Assembly (NCBI RefSeq): GCF_038002965.1
Contig: NZ_JBBOOE010000001.1
Coordinates: 1-10,000, forward strand
DNA: 10,000 nucleotides
From: Robertmurraya sp. FSL R5-0851
Lineage (GTDB): Bacteria; Bacillota; Bacilli; Bacillales; Cytobacillaceae
Direction of reading: 5' to 3'
Shown here one piece after another: positions 1 to 9,156 of this stretch (positions are counted from its first letter, which is position 1; the number at the start of each line of letters is the position of its first letter). Both the position numbers and the translations under genes were made by a program. The notes below the pieces were generated by a model. It had not been told where the DNA came from. It did no database searches and saw nothing but the letters and a program-made list of their open reading frames with translations.

Positions 1-1347
1 TTGGAAAATATTTCGGATCTTTGGAATAACGCGTTAGCCAATATAGAGAAAAAAATCAGCAAGCCCAGCTTTGAAACGTGGCTAAAATCTACTAAAGCCC
101 ATTCTTTGCAAGGTGATACATTAACCGTAACGGCTCCAAATGAATTTGCTCGTGACTGGCTAGAAGAACGCTATTCGCAATTAATTGCTGGAATTCTCTA
201 CGATATTACAGGAGAAGAACTAGGGGTTAAATTCATCATTCCTCAAAATCAAAATGAAGTGGAAGATGACATTCCTATTCCACAAAAACGCAATATAAAA
301 GATGACGATCATCAAGAGCTACCGTTAAATATGCTCAATCCGAAATATACTTTTGATACATTTGTTATTGGTTCTGGAAATCGATTTGCACATGCTGCTT
401 CACTAGCAGTCGCTGAGGCTCCAGCTAAAGCGTATAATCCCCTTTTTATTTATGGGGGCGTGGGATTAGGAAAAACTCACCTAATGCATGCAATTGGTCA
501 TTATGTTCAGGATCATAACCCATCCGCAAAAGTTGTTTACCTATCTTCTGAAAAATTTACGAATGAGTTCATTAACTCTATTCGAGACAATAAAGCCGTT
601 GATTTTAGAAATAAATATCGCAATGTAGATGTTCTTCTTATTGATGATATTCAGTTTCTTGCTGGAAAAGAACAAACTCAAGAGGAGTTTTTCCATACAT
701 TTAATACGCTTCATGAGGAAAGTAAGCAAATCGTTATATCCAGTGACCGACCGCCGAAGGAGATTCCGACTCTTGAAGATCGACTTCGTTCACGCTTTGA
801 GTGGGGGTTAATCACAGACATCACACCACCAGATTTAGAAACAAGAATTGCCATCCTTCGTAAAAAAGCAAAAGCTGAGGGATTAGATATCCCTAACGAA
901 GTCATGCTATATATAGCCAATCAAATTGATTCCAATATTAGAGAGCTAGAAGGTGCATTGATTCGAGTCGTTGCATACTCGTCTCTAATAAATAAAGACA
1001 TTAATGCTGATTTAGCTGCGGAAGCTTTAAAAGATATTATTCCAAGTTCGAAACCACGAGTCATTACCATTCATGAGATTCAACGAGTCGTTGGTGAGCA
1101 TTTTAATGTGAAACTTGAGGATTTTAAAGCAAAGAAGCGTACGAAATCTGTTGCTTTTCCTAGGCAAATTGCAATGTATTTATCACGGGAATTAACCGAC
1201 TTCTCCCTTCCGAAAATCGGGGAAGAGTTCGGAGGTCGAGATCATACGACCGTTATTCATGCTCACGAAAAGATTTCAAAGCTTATTCAGGCAGATGCTC
1301 AGTTCCAAAAACAATTGAATGAGATTAATGAACTTTTGAAAATTTAA
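1..1347 (+). CDS. dnaA: Chromosomal replication initiator protein DnaA
   Basis: DnaA is the AAA+ ATPase that binds DnaA boxes, forms a filament at oriC, melts it and helps load the replicative helicase; it also acts as a transcription factor. The 448 residues are close to the 446 of B. subtilis DnaA. Domain I (about 1-83) opens with the typical [12 protein letters not shown] sequence. A short, charged, variable linker (about 84-110) follows. The AAA+ domain starts near NPKYTFDTF (113-121), with Walker [10 protein letters not shown] (152-160, K158), Walker B LLIDD (D215, D216) and the box VII motif EDRLRSRF (R265 the likely arginine finger). Domain IV carries the DNA-binding signature [11 protein letters not shown] (411-421). 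The TTG start at base 1 fits the family N-terminus, and B. subtilis dnaA also uses TTG. Its ribosome binding site and promoter lie outside the window. The oriC boxes follow immediately after the stop. Identification is certain. Confidence 0.98.
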   Translation: MENISDLWNNALANIEKKISKPSFETWLKSTKAHSLQGDTLTVTAPNEFARDWLEERYSQLIAGILYDITGEELGVKFIIPQNQNEVEDDIPIPQKRNIKDDDHQELPLNMLNPKYTFDTFVIGSGNRFAHAASLAVAEAPAKAYNPLFIYGGVGLGKTHLMHAIGHYVQDHNPSAKVVYLSSEKFTNEFINSIRDNKAVDFRNKYRNVDVLLIDDIQFLAGKEQTQEEFFHTFNTLHEESKQIVISSDRPPKEIPTLEDRLRSRFEWGLITDITPPDLETRIAILRKKAKAEGLDIPNEVMLYIANQIDSNIRELEGALIRVVAYSSLINKDINADLAAEALKDIIPSSKPRVITIHEIQRVVGEHFNVKLEDFKAKKRTKSVAFPRQIAMYLSRELTDFSLPKIGEEFGGRDHTTVIHAHEKISKLIQADAQFQKQLNEINELLKI

Positions 1348-1350
1348 TAC

Positions 1351-1359
1351 TGTGTATAA
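1351..1359 (-). promoter_or_regulatory. DnaA box (TTATACACA on the minus strand)
   Basis: The plus strand reads TGTGTATAA, whose complement TTATACACA fits the consensus TTATNCACA at every defined position. It lies only 3 bases past the dnaA stop codon and is probably the leftmost box of this origin half. Confidence 0.85.
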
Positions 1360-1381
1360 CTTTCACTCGTTTGCTCACAGT

Positions 1382-1390
1382 CTGTCCACA
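1382..1390 (+). promoter_or_regulatory. Degenerate DnaA box (CTGTCCACA)
   Basis: It has seven of nine matches to TTATCCACA, with the essential CCACA half intact. It is the weaker half of the palindromic pair and may bind only cooperatively with its partner at 1391-1399. Confidence 0.55.
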
Positions 1391-1399
1391 TGTGGATAG
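1391..1399 (-). promoter_or_regulatory. DnaA box (CTATCCACA on the minus strand)
   Basis: The plus strand TGTGGATAG is the complement of CTATCCACA, with one mismatch to the TTATCCACA consensus. It abuts the opposed box at 1382-1390. Confidence 0.75.
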
Positions 1400-1425
1400 G
1401 CTGTGTTTCCTTTCGTTCAAGAGGG

Positions 1426-1434
1426 TTATCCACA
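1426..1434 (+). promoter_or_regulatory. Perfect DnaA box (TTATCCACA) next to the unwinding element
   Basis: This is an exact consensus match and the last clear box before the GC patch and trios, 12 bases upstream of the first trio. In B. subtilis the box or boxes at this place guide the DnaA filament onto the trios. A second box-like ATACTCACA (1434-1442) overlaps its end but has three mismatches, so it is only a possible partner. Confidence 0.9.
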
Positions 1435-1446
1435 TACTCACAGGCC

Positions 1447-1464
1447 CTACTATTACTTCTACTA
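1447..1464 (+). promoter_or_regulatory. DnaA-trio array, six repeats
   Basis: The plus strand reads CTA CTA TTA CTT CTA CTA, so the complementary strand read 3' to 5' is GAT GAT AAT GAA GAT GAT. DnaA-trios have the consensus 3'-(G/A)A(T/A)-5', and all six units fit. From memory the B. subtilis origin has nearly the same sequence here. DnaA binds this strand as single-stranded DNA during origin melting. The preceding bases 1443-1447 (GGCCC) act as the GC-rich spacer. Confidence 0.88.
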
Positions 1465-1493
1465 TTTTTTTATAATAAAAATATATAAATAAA
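1465..1493. promoter_or_regulatory. AT-rich DNA unwinding element
   Basis: These 29 bases contain only A and T, directly after the trios, including a run of seven T and an alternating ATATATAAAT stretch. This is where the first strand separation is expected. It also covers part of the dnaN leader. Confidence 0.8.
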
Positions 1494-1512
1494 CCTGATA
1501 TTTCATTCATAC

Positions 1513-1518
1513 GGGGGG
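1513..1518 (+). promoter_or_regulatory. Unusual all-G ribosome binding site of dnaN
   Basis: Six G residues sit 9 bases before the dnaN ATG where AGGAGG would be expected. G.U wobble with the U of the 16S anti-Shine-Dalgarno sequence would still allow pairing. No better site lies within 20 bases upstream. Confidence 0.65.
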
Positions 1519-1527
1519 ACTTATTTT

Positions 1528-2664
1528 ATGCGTTTTATTATCCAAAGGGACCGCTTAGTTCAAAGTGTCCAGGATGTTATGAAGGCAGTAACTAGCAGAA
1601 CAACTATTCCAATCTTAACTGGTATAAAAATGGTCGTTACAGAAGATGGTGTTACATTAACTGGTAGTGATTCAGACATTTCCATTGAATCCTTTATACC
1701 TAGAGAAGAAGCTGGTGATGAACTTGTCGAAATCAAACAAACAGGTTCCATCGTCCTTCAAGCGAAGTTTTTCAGTGAAATCGTAAAGAAATTACCTACA
1801 GATACAGTAGAAATAGATGTTCAAAATCACTTTCAAACCGTCATTCGTTCAGGTAAGTCTGAGTTTAATTTGAATGGCCTCGATGCTGAAGAGTATCCGC
1901 ACTTACCACAAATTGAAGAACAAAATGCATTTAAGATTCGTACAGACCTCTTAAAAGTTCTTGTTCGTCAAACAGTATTTGCCGTGTCCACCTCAGAAAC
2001 ACGCCCGGTGTTGACAGGTGTAAACTGGAAGGTAGAAAACGGAGAGTTGATCTGTATTGCAACAGATAGTCACAGATTAGCTTTAAGAAAAGCAAAGGTC
2101 GATATTGAGAACGACATCAATTACAATGTCGTTATTCCAGGGAAAAGCTTAAATGAATTGAGTAAAATACTAGATGATACAAATGACCTAGTGGATATTG
2201 TCATAACAGAGAATCAAGTGTTATTTAAAGCTAAGCATCTATTGTTTTTCTCAAGATTGCTTGAAGGAAACTACCCTGATACCACTCGATTGATTCCTTC
2301 AGAAAGTAAGACCGAAGTAACCGTTAATACAAAAGAGTTCTTACAATCCATTGATCGTGCTTCCTTGTTAGCAAGAGAAGGAAGAAACAACGTAGTTAAA
2401 TTTTCAACCATTGAAGAAAAAGTGATAGAGGTTTCCTCAAATACACCAGAAATCGGAAAAGTAGTTGAAGAGCTCCAAGCGCAAGCGATTACTGGTGAAG
2501 AGTTGAAAATATCTTTTAGTGCAAAATATGTAATGGACGCATTAAAAGCTGTAGAAGGACAAGAAATAAAAATTAGCTTTACAGGGGCAATGAGGCCGTT
2601 TATTATTCAACCTTTGAATGACGATTCTATTCTGCAATTGATTCTACCTGTAAGAACGTATTAA
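1528..2664 (+). CDS. dnaN: DNA polymerase III beta sliding clamp
   Basis: DnaN is the ring-shaped dimeric clamp that tethers DNA polymerase III to DNA and serves as a docking platform for repair, ligase and initiation-control proteins. The 378 residues equal the B. subtilis length. The protein should fold as three similar clamp domains (about 1-125, 128-247 and 248-378). Recognisable family stretches are MRFIIQRDRL at the start, FAVSTSETRPVLTGV in domain 2, LLEGNYPDTTRLIP at the domain 2/3 junction, and the C-terminal ILPVRTY, part of the hydrophobic pocket that binds clamp-binding peptides. The ATG start gives the normal family N-terminus. It lies 180 bp after dnaA across oriC, and in Bacillus the two are usually co-transcribed; I see no convincing promoter in the gap. 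The end is followed by a probable terminator, so dnaA-dnaN forms a unit apart from yaaA onwards. Confidence 0.98.
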   Translation: MRFIIQRDRLVQSVQDVMKAVTSRTTIPILTGIKMVVTEDGVTLTGSDSDISIESFIPREEAGDELVEIKQTGSIVLQAKFFSEIVKKLPTDTVEIDVQNHFQTVIRSGKSEFNLNGLDAEEYPHLPQIEEQNAFKIRTDLLKVLVRQTVFAVSTSETRPVLTGVNWKVENGELICIATDSHRLALRKAKVDIENDINYNVVIPGKSLNELSKILDDTNDLVDIVITENQVLFKAKHLLFFSRLLEGNYPDTTRLIPSESKTEVTVNTKEFLQSIDRASLLAREGRNNVVKFSTIEEKVIEVSSNTPEIGKVVEELQAQAITGEELKISFSAKYVMDALKAVEGQEIKISFTGAMRPFIIQPLNDDSILQLILPVRTY

Positions 2665-2670
2665 GAATAA

Positions 2671-2694
2671 GCTGCCAGTCTTCTGGTGGCTTTT
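2671..2694 (+). terminator. Probable intrinsic terminator after dnaN
   Basis: GCTGCCAG (2671-2678) pairs with CTGGTGGC (2683-2690) around a TCTT loop, 8 bp with two G.T pairs. Four T follow directly, with more T shortly after. It begins 7 bases after the dnaN stop. The U-tract is short, so termination may be partial, leaving some readthrough into yaaA. Confidence 0.7.
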
Positions 2695-2705
2695 CGTTTA
2701 ACCCT

Positions 2706-2734
2706 TTGTATACCAACCGAATATTTAGTAAAAT
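2706..2734 (+). promoter_or_regulatory. Candidate sigma-A promoter for yaaA-recF-remB-gyrB
   Basis: TTGTAT (2706-2711) and TAAAAT (2729-2734) are separated by 17 bases. The -10 matches TATAAT at five of six positions; the -35 matches TTGACA at only three. The site lies between the dnaN terminator and yaaA, about 58 bases before the yaaA start, which is where a promoter for the second operon is needed. Confidence 0.5.
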
Positions 2735-2792
2735 AAAGAGTAGACACGAAATACGCTCGTCATGAAAAATTACGAGAAATGAGTGAGGTTAT

Positions 2793-3005
2793 TTGAGAGA
2801 AGAAGTGAAAATTGACACGGAATATATTACATTAGGTCAATTTTTAAAGTTAGCAGGTGTGATAGATACCGGAGGAATGGCAAAGTGGTTCCTAAGTGAA
2901 CATGAAATATTTGTCAATAATGAGCAAGATCAAAGGAGAGGTCGAAAGCTTAGAGCTGGAGATGTTGTTGAAATTCCTACCATCGGTTCATACATTGTCA
3001 TGTAA
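2793..3005 (+). CDS. yaaA: S4-domain RNA-binding protein YaaA
   Basis: This is a 70-residue protein, about the size of B. subtilis YaaA (also called RlbA, 71 residues), which sits at the same place between dnaN and recF. Almost the whole chain is one S4-like fold. It contains the TLGQFLKLAGVIDTGGMAKWFL helices, the turn IFVNNEQDQRRGRKLRAGD rich in basic residues (the expected RNA-contact surface), and the closing strand VVEIP. The family is linked to ribosomal or structured RNA binding; its precise role is not visible here. The start is TTG, preceded by GTGAGG (2783-2788) only 4 bases away, a rather tight ribosome binding site. It has no signal peptide or membrane segment, so it is cytosolic. 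It is the first gene of the recF-gyrase cluster. Identity is secure by sequence and position; function is much less so. Confidence 0.9.
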   Translation: MREEVKIDTEYITLGQFLKLAGVIDTGGMAKWFLSEHEIFVNNEQDQRRGRKLRAGDVVEIPTIGSYIVM

Positions 3006-3009
3006 AAGG

Positions 3010-3044
3010 AAGCAGGCTTCGACAAATGTGTTGAAGTCTCGCTT
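3010..3044 (+). other. Strong hairpin between yaaA and recF, not a terminator
   Basis: Bases 3014-3024 pair with 3029-3039 around an AATG loop (11 bp, two of them G.T). After a single unpaired C at 3040, AAGC (3010-3013) pairs with GCTT (3041-3044). That makes 15 bp in total. No T-run follows, so it should not terminate. It fills half of the 68-base gap and ends 13 bases before the recF ribosome binding site. It may mark an mRNA processing or stability point. Confidence 0.65.
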
Positions 3045-3073
3045 ACTGTATAGGGATAAAGGATGTTATGAAT

Positions 3074-4192
3074 ATGTATATTGAGCATTTAGGGTTGAAA
3101 AATTATCGGAATTACGAAGAATTGACTATTAATTTCGAAAACAAGGTTAATGTCATCTTAGGTGAAAATGCTCAAGGGAAAACAAATGTCATGGAATCTA
3201 TCTACGTATTAGCCATGGCTAAGTCTCATCGAACCTCTAATGATAAAGAACTTATTCGTTGGGATGAAGAATATGCTACAATAGAGGGACGGGTAAAAAA
3301 AAGTCACGGTCCTCTCCCGATGCAGCTGATTATTTCTAAAAAAGGAAAAAAAGCAAAATGCAATCATCTTGAGCAGCAAAAATTAAGTCAGTATGTAGGG
3401 AATATGAATGTGGTTATGTTTGCGCCTGAGGATCTTACACTCGTTAAAGGGAGTCCGCAGGTTAGAAGGCGATTTATTGATATGGAGATTGGACAAGTAT
3501 CCCCTATTTATCTTCATGAAATGGGACAATATCAAAAAATTCTTCAGCAAAGAAACCATTATTTAAAAATGTTGCAGATTAAAAAGCAATCAGACGAAAC
3601 GATGTTGGATATTTTAACGGAGCAATTTATTGATAAGGCTGTTCGTATCGTGGCCAAACGTTATGAATTCCTCCGAATGCTTCAAAAGTGGGCCATTCCT
3701 ATTCATAGTGGAATTTCTAGAGGACTAGAAACGTTAAAGATTGAGTATAAACCTTCTGTTGATGTATCAGAAGATCAAGATTTGTCGAAAATGGTAGAAG
3801 TATTCACTCATAAATTTGATAAAATAAAAACAAGAGAGATCGAACGTGGAACAACACTGTTTGGCCCTCATCGCGATGATATGCTCTTTTTTGTCAATGG
3901 ACGTGATGTACAAACGTTTGGATCTCAAGGTCAGCAACGGACAACTGCCTTATCCGTTAAGCTAGCAGAAATTGAACTTATTCATTCGGAGATTGGGGAA
4001 TATCCTATTTTACTCTTAGATGATGTTCTTTCTGAGCTTGATGATTATCGCCAATCTCACTTGTTAAACACCATTCAGGGTAAAGTACAAACATTTGTAA
4101 CAACAACAAATGTGGATGGAATTGACCATCAAACGCTTAAAGAAGCGTCAACCTTTACCGTTGATAGTGGGACAATTAAACAAATCTTATGA
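3074..4192 (+). CDS. recF: DNA replication and repair protein RecF
   Basis: RecF is an SMC-like ATPase that works with RecO and RecR to load RecA at single-strand gaps and stalled forks. From ATG 3074 it has 372 residues, against about 370 in B. subtilis. Walker A is GENAQGKT (30-37), the ABC signature region is [12 protein letters not shown] (from 283), and Walker B is [12 protein letters not shown] (from 312). Helical arm sequence lies between, with the conserved [10 protein letters not shown] stretch. An in-frame ATG lies 6 bases earlier at 3068. I prefer 3074 because it gives [14 protein letters not shown], aligning with the B. subtilis MYIQNLELTSYRNY start, and because AAAGGATG (3058-3065) is then spaced 8 bases away rather than 2. 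It follows yaaA after a hairpin and is 9 bases from remB, so recF and remB look translationally coupled. Confidence 0.96.
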   Translation: MYIEHLGLKNYRNYEELTINFENKVNVILGENAQGKTNVMESIYVLAMAKSHRTSNDKELIRWDEEYATIEGRVKKSHGPLPMQLIISKKGKKAKCNHLEQQKLSQYVGNMNVVMFAPEDLTLVKGSPQVRRRFIDMEIGQVSPIYLHEMGQYQKILQQRNHYLKMLQIKKQSDETMLDILTEQFIDKAVRIVAKRYEFLRMLQKWAIPIHSGISRGLETLKIEYKPSVDVSEDQDLSKMVEVFTHKFDKIKTREIERGTTLFGPHRDDMLFFVNGRDVQTFGSQGQQRTTALSVKLAEIELIHSEIGEYPILLLDDVLSELDDYRQSHLLNTIQGKVQTFVTTTNVDGIDHQTLKEASTFTVDSGTIKQIL

Positions 4193-4197
4193 GGTGG
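4191..4197 (+). promoter_or_regulatory. remB ribosome binding site overlapping the recF stop codon
   Basis: GAGGTGG begins on the second base of the recF TGA stop, 4 bases before the remB ATG if counted to the end of the motif. Ribosomes finishing recF would sit on this site, which suggests coupled translation of recF and remB. Confidence 0.7.
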
Positions 4198-4201
4198 TCA
4201 T

Positions 4202-4426
4202 ATGTATGTTCATATTGGAGAAGAGACATTGGTACGAGCAATAGATATCGTTGCCATCATAAGTAAAGAAAGTGTCGTCTCATCATCACAGATGAATGAG
4301 TTATTAACGAATGATCGTTTAGTGGTTGTGGATCTTTCGAAAGGTGGATATAAGTCTATCGTGATCACGAAGGATAAAATCTATTATTCTCCATTATCAT
4401 CTGGAACATTAAAAAAACGCTCTTAA
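4202..4426 (+). CDS. remB: Extracellular matrix regulator RemB (YaaB)
   Basis: This is a 74-residue protein matching the RemB/YaaB family found between recF and gyrB in Bacillus. In B. subtilis remB is needed, with the DNA-binding RemA, for normal expression of biofilm matrix genes. Typical features are the N-terminal MYVHIGEETLVRAIDIVAII strands and the C-terminal KSIVITKDKIYYSPLSSGTLKKRS, where the YYSPLSS.TLKKR block is the family hallmark. B. subtilis RemB is about 81 residues with a short tail after this block. Here the protein stops right after KKRS, so that tail is missing, which probably reflects natural variation. It has no membrane segment. The gene is 9 bases after recF and is followed by a 120-base gap before gyrB. 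Confidence 0.88.
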   Translation: MYVHIGEETLVRAIDIVAIISKESVVSSSQMNELLTNDRLVVVDLSKGGYKSIVITKDKIYYSPLSSGTLKKRS

Positions 4427-4454
4427 AAATAAGCAGTTCAGTATTAGAATAATC

Positions 4455-6475
<2,021 letters not shown>

Positions 6476-6479
6476 AAAA

Positions 6480-6513
6480 GGGTAGAGGGTAACCACTATC
6501 CTCCTTTTCTTTT
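6480..6513 (+). terminator. Possible intrinsic terminator or attenuator between gyrB and gyrA
   Basis: GGGTAG (6480-6485) pairs with CTATCC (6496-6501) with one G.T pair. Inside, after an A/A mismatch, GG pairs with CC around a GTAA loop. An A-run precedes the stem and TCCTTTTCTTTT follows, the usual outline of an intrinsic terminator. The interrupted U-tract suggests partial termination, which would adjust gyrA relative to gyrB. I see no strong promoter in the remaining 50 bases before gyrA, so readthrough is probably needed. Confidence 0.55.
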
Positions 6514-6547
6514 CATAGAAGGCTTACAAAGAATCATCATTAGCTTT

Positions 6548-6556
6548 AAAGGAGGT
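6548..6556 (+). promoter_or_regulatory. Strong ribosome binding site of gyrA
   Basis: AAAGGAGGT is a full match to the Bacillus Shine-Dalgarno consensus, 8 bases before the TTG at 6564. It decides in favour of that non-ATG start. Confidence 0.9.
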
Positions 6557-6563
6557 ACACACG

Positions 6564-9068
6564 TTGGCTGAAACACCAAATTCACAAATTAAAGAAATTA
6601 ATATAAGCCAAGAAATGAAGACTTCATTCCTAGACTATGCGATGAGCGTAATCGTCTCCCGTGCTTTGCCAGATGTTAGAGATGGATTAAAGCCTGTTCA
6701 CCGTCGTATTCTATATGCCATGCATGACCTTGGAATGCATTCTGACAAGCCATATAAAAAGTCTGCTCGTATCGTTGGGGATGTAATAGGTAAATACCAT
6801 CCACACGGAGACTCAGCGGTCTATGAAACAATGGTACGTATGGCTCAGGATTTTAACTACCGGTACATGCTTGTTGATGGCCATGGAAACTTTGGATCTG
6901 TTGATGGAGATTCAGCGGCAGCGATGCGTTATACAGAATCAAGAATGTCAAAAATCTCAATGGAACTGTTGCGAGATATAAATAAAGACACGATTGATTA
7001 TCAAGACAACTATGATGGAGAAGAAAAGGAGCCAGTTGTTCTACCTGCTCGATTCCCGAATCTTCTTGTCAATGGAACCACAGGAATTGCAGTTGGAATG
7101 GCAACTAATATTCCCCCGCACCAATTAGGTGAAGTCATTGATGGTGTATTAGCTGTAAGTAAAGATCCTGAAATTACAACGGCGGAGCTCATGGAGATCA
7201 TTCCTGGTCCCGATTTTCCAACTGGAGGACTAATACTCGGCCGAAGTGGAATCCGAAAGGCTTACGAAACAGGCAGAGGTTCTATTACATTACGAGCAAA
7301 GGTTGTCATTGAACAAAAAGCAAATGGCAAGGAAGTTATTATTGTTAATGAAATTCCATACCAAGTAAACAAGGCAAAACTAATTGAAAAAATTGCTGAG
7401 CTTGCTCGTGAGAAAAAAATTGATGGTATAACAGATCTACGTGATGAATCAGATAGAAAAGGTATGCGTATTGTTATTGAGGTTCGTAAAGATGCAAATG
7501 CCAATGTGTTATTGAATAATCTCTATAAGCAAACAGCTCTACAAACTAGTTTCGGAATCAACACATTAGCTTTAGTGGATGGACAGCCTAAGGTCTTAAA
7601 CCTAAAGCAGTGTTTAGTTCATTATTTGGATCACCAAAAAGTAGTCATCCGTAGAAGAACAGAATTTGAATTACGAAAAGCGGAAGCACGAGCACATATT
7701 TTGGACGGATTACGAATTGCGTTAGATCACCTAGATGCGGTTATTAGCTTAATTCGTTCCTCTCAAACAACGGATATTGCTCGTGAAGGCTTAATGACTA
7801 CCTTCCAGCTTTCAGAAAAGCAAGCACAGGCGATTCTAGATATGCGATTACAGCGTTTAACAGGATTAGAACGCGAAAAAATCGAGGAAGAGTATCAAAA
7901 CCTTGTGAAGCTGATTGCTGAGCTAAAGGAAATTTTAGCAAATGAAGAAAAGGTTCTTGAAATCATTAGAGAAGAGCTAACAGAAATTAAAGAACGCTTC
8001 AACGATAACCGTCGTACAGAAATTGTAACGGGTGGAGTGGAAAATATTGAAGATGAGGATTTAATTCCAGTTGAGAATATCGTTATTTCGTTAACTCATA
8101 ATGGATATATCAAACGTCTTCCGGTTTCAACCTATCGTGCGCAGAAGCGTGGAGGTCGCGGAATACAAGGAATGGGAACGAATGAGGATGATTTCGTTGA
8201 ACATCTTGTTACAACGTCTACACATGATACCATTCTTTTCTTTACAAACAAAGGGAAAGTGTATCGCTCAAAAGGATATGAAATTCCTGAGTTCTCAAGA
8301 ACAGCAAAAGGAATTCCTATCATCAATCTTCTTGAAGTCGATAAAGGAGAATGGGTGAATGCCATTATCCCTGTTTCAGAGTTTGTAGATGACTGGTTCC
8401 TGTTCTTTACTACCAAGGAAGGAATATCGAAACGTTCTCCACTCACTTCCTTTGCTAATATTCGTAACAATGGTTTAATTGCCTTGAACCTACGTGAGGA
8501 AGATGAATTAATCTCTGTTCGTCTTACAGATGGCAGCAAAGAAATCATTATTGGAACGAAGAATGGGTTACTCATTCGTTTCCCTGAAACGGATGTTCGT
8601 TCTATGGGCCGTACAGCAACTGGTGTTAAAGGAATTAACATTGATGAAACAGATGAAGTTGTTGGAATGGAAGTACTTGAAGAAAACACAGAGATATTAA
8701 TTGTTACTAAGAATGGATATGGTAAACGTACACCTGCCGAAGAGTATAGAATCCAGGGCCGTGGTGGTAAAGGAATCAAAACATGTAACATTACAGATAA
8801 AAACGGAAGTCTAGTTGCGATGAAGGCTGTAACAGGTGAAGAAGATGTCATGTTAATTACTACAGGTGGAGTCTTAATACGTATGGCGGTAAGTGATATC
8901 TCAACAATGGGACGAAATACTCAAGGTGTGAGATTGATCAGGTTGAATGAATCAGAAGAAGAATTCGTAGCAACTGTAGCGATGGTTGAAAAAGAAGAAG
9001 AAAAAGAAGAAATCATCGTTGGTGAAGATGAAGAGTTAAATGACGTTGAACCAGCGGATGAAGAATAA
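6564..9068 (+). CDS. gyrA: DNA gyrase subunit A
   Basis: GyrA is the DNA cleavage and rejoining subunit of gyrase and the quinolone target. It has 834 residues (B. subtilis 821). The breakage-reunion domain opens with [28 protein letters not shown]; the catalytic tyrosine is Y123 in AAAMRYTE. The quinolone-resistance region [10 protein letters not shown] (79-88) has the wild-type S84 and E88, so no classic resistance change is seen. A helical arm rich in Glu, Lys and Leu follows (about 360-490). The C-terminal DNA-wrapping beta-pinwheel has a GyrA box QKRGGRG (527-533) close to the QRRGGKG consensus, and a later related QGRGGKG (731-737). The last 25 or so residues are strongly acidic. The TTG start is set by a consensus ribosome binding site and the family N-terminus MAE. 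A terminator closes the unit. Confidence 0.98.
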   Translation: MAETPNSQIKEINISQEMKTSFLDYAMSVIVSRALPDVRDGLKPVHRRILYAMHDLGMHSDKPYKKSARIVGDVIGKYHPHGDSAVYETMVRMAQDFNYRYMLVDGHGNFGSVDGDSAAAMRYTESRMSKISMELLRDINKDTIDYQDNYDGEEKEPVVLPARFPNLLVNGTTGIAVGMATNIPPHQLGEVIDGVLAVSKDPEITTAELMEIIPGPDFPTGGLILGRSGIRKAYETGRGSITLRAKVVIEQKANGKEVIIVNEIPYQVNKAKLIEKIAELAREKKIDGITDLRDESDRKGMRIVIEVRKDANANVLLNNLYKQTALQTSFGINTLALVDGQPKVLNLKQCLVHYLDHQKVVIRRRTEFELRKAEARAHILDGLRIALDHLDAVISLIRSSQTTDIAREGLMTTFQLSEKQAQAILDMRLQRLTGLEREKIEEEYQNLVKLIAELKEILANEEKVLEIIREELTEIKERFNDNRRTEIVTGGVENIEDEDLIPVENIVISLTHNGYIKRLPVSTYRAQKRGGRGIQGMGTNEDDFVEHLVTTSTHDTILFFTNKGKVYRSKGYEIPEFSRTAKGIPIINLLEVDKGEWVNAIIPVSEFVDDWFLFFTTKEGISKRSPLTSFANIRNNGLIALNLREEDELISVRLTDGSKEIIIGTKNGLLIRFPETDVRSMGRTATGVKGINIDETDEVVGMEVLEENTEILIVTKNGYGKRTPAEEYRIQGRGGKGIKTCNITDKNGSLVAMKAVTGEEDVMLITTGGVLIRMAVSDISTMGRNTQGVRLIRLNESEEEFVATVAMVEKEEEKEEIIVGEDEELNDVEPADEE

Positions 9069-9076
9069 TTTGAAAG

Positions 9077-9106
9077 AGAGGGACATTATTATGTTCCTCT
9101 TTTTTT
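9077..9106 (+). terminator. Intrinsic terminator after gyrA
   Basis: AGAGGGACAT (9077-9086) pairs with ATGTTCCTCT (9091-9100), 10 bp with one G.T pair, around a TATT loop. A run of T follows at 9101-9106, and the preceding GAAAG can extend the pairing. It begins 8 bases after the gyrA stop and is the clearest terminator in the window. Confidence 0.9.
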
Positions 9107-9156
9107 ATGAATTAGGTAAAATAGACTAAGAATATTATTACTAGAGGGTGTAATTA

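Larger units (their letters stand above)
1376..1405. repeat. 30-bp imperfect palindrome containing two abutting DnaA boxes
   Basis: The two 15-base arms (1376-1390 and 1391-1405) are complementary with no spacer. Thirteen pairs are Watson-Crick and two are G.T type (1381/1400 and 1384/1397). The centre is CCACATGTGG, which joins the 3' ends of two opposed DnaA boxes. This gives dyad symmetry that could place two DnaA molecules head to head or extrude a cruciform. The symmetry is seen directly; a role is inference. Confidence 0.75.
1348..1500. other. oriC: Replication origin oriC, dnaA-dnaN intergenic part
   Basis: The 180-bp gap between dnaA and dnaN has the architecture of the Bacillus unwinding origin. 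In order it holds a reverse DnaA box, an abutting pair of opposed near-consensus boxes, one perfect box (1426-1434), a GC-rich patch (about 1441-1447), repeated DnaA-trios (1447-1464) and an almost pure A/T stretch (1465-1493). In B. subtilis this box, GC cluster, trio and AT order is the basal unwinding system. There DnaA moves from double-stranded boxes onto one strand through the trios. The order and the trio sequence are seen directly here; function is inferred from B. subtilis. A further box cluster upstream of dnaA, as in the bipartite B. subtilis origin, would lie outside the window. Confidence 0.93.

Noticed and set aside
1371..1379. TTGCTCACA as a further DnaA box
   Set aside because: It has three mismatches to the consensus; its CACA end is better explained as part of the palindrome arm.
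1325..1510. A 61-codon minus-strand frame across oriC
   Set aside because: The sequence is explained by DnaA boxes, trios and the unwinding element. The frame encodes low-complexity residues with no known match.
1538..1546. TTATCCAAA, a one-mismatch DnaA box at the dnaN start
   Set aside because: It lies in dnaN codons for the conserved MRFIIQRD sequence and the mismatch falls in the critical CACA end, so it is probably chance.
2896..3084. A 62-codon plus-strand frame spanning the yaaA end and the recF start
   Set aside because: It overlaps yaaA in another frame, runs through the hairpin into recF, and has no ribosome binding site or recognisable product.
6817..6830. Possible quinolone-resistance changes in GyrA
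   Set aside because: The codons give S84 and E88 in GDSAVYE, the normal susceptible residues for Bacillus GyrA.
8132..8851. A 239-codon open frame on the minus strand inside gyrA
   Set aside because: It lies wholly within the conserved GyrA C-terminal domain, its translation is Ser/Pro/Val-rich and matches no family I know, and it has no ribosome binding site or promoter that I can see. It is an antisense shadow.
9117..9122. TAAAAT as a -10 element for the HD-GYP-like gene
   Set aside because: The -10 is good, but no acceptable -35 lies 16-18 bases upstream; that space is the arm of the gyrA terminator. A promoter is expected in 9107-9142 but I cannot place it.
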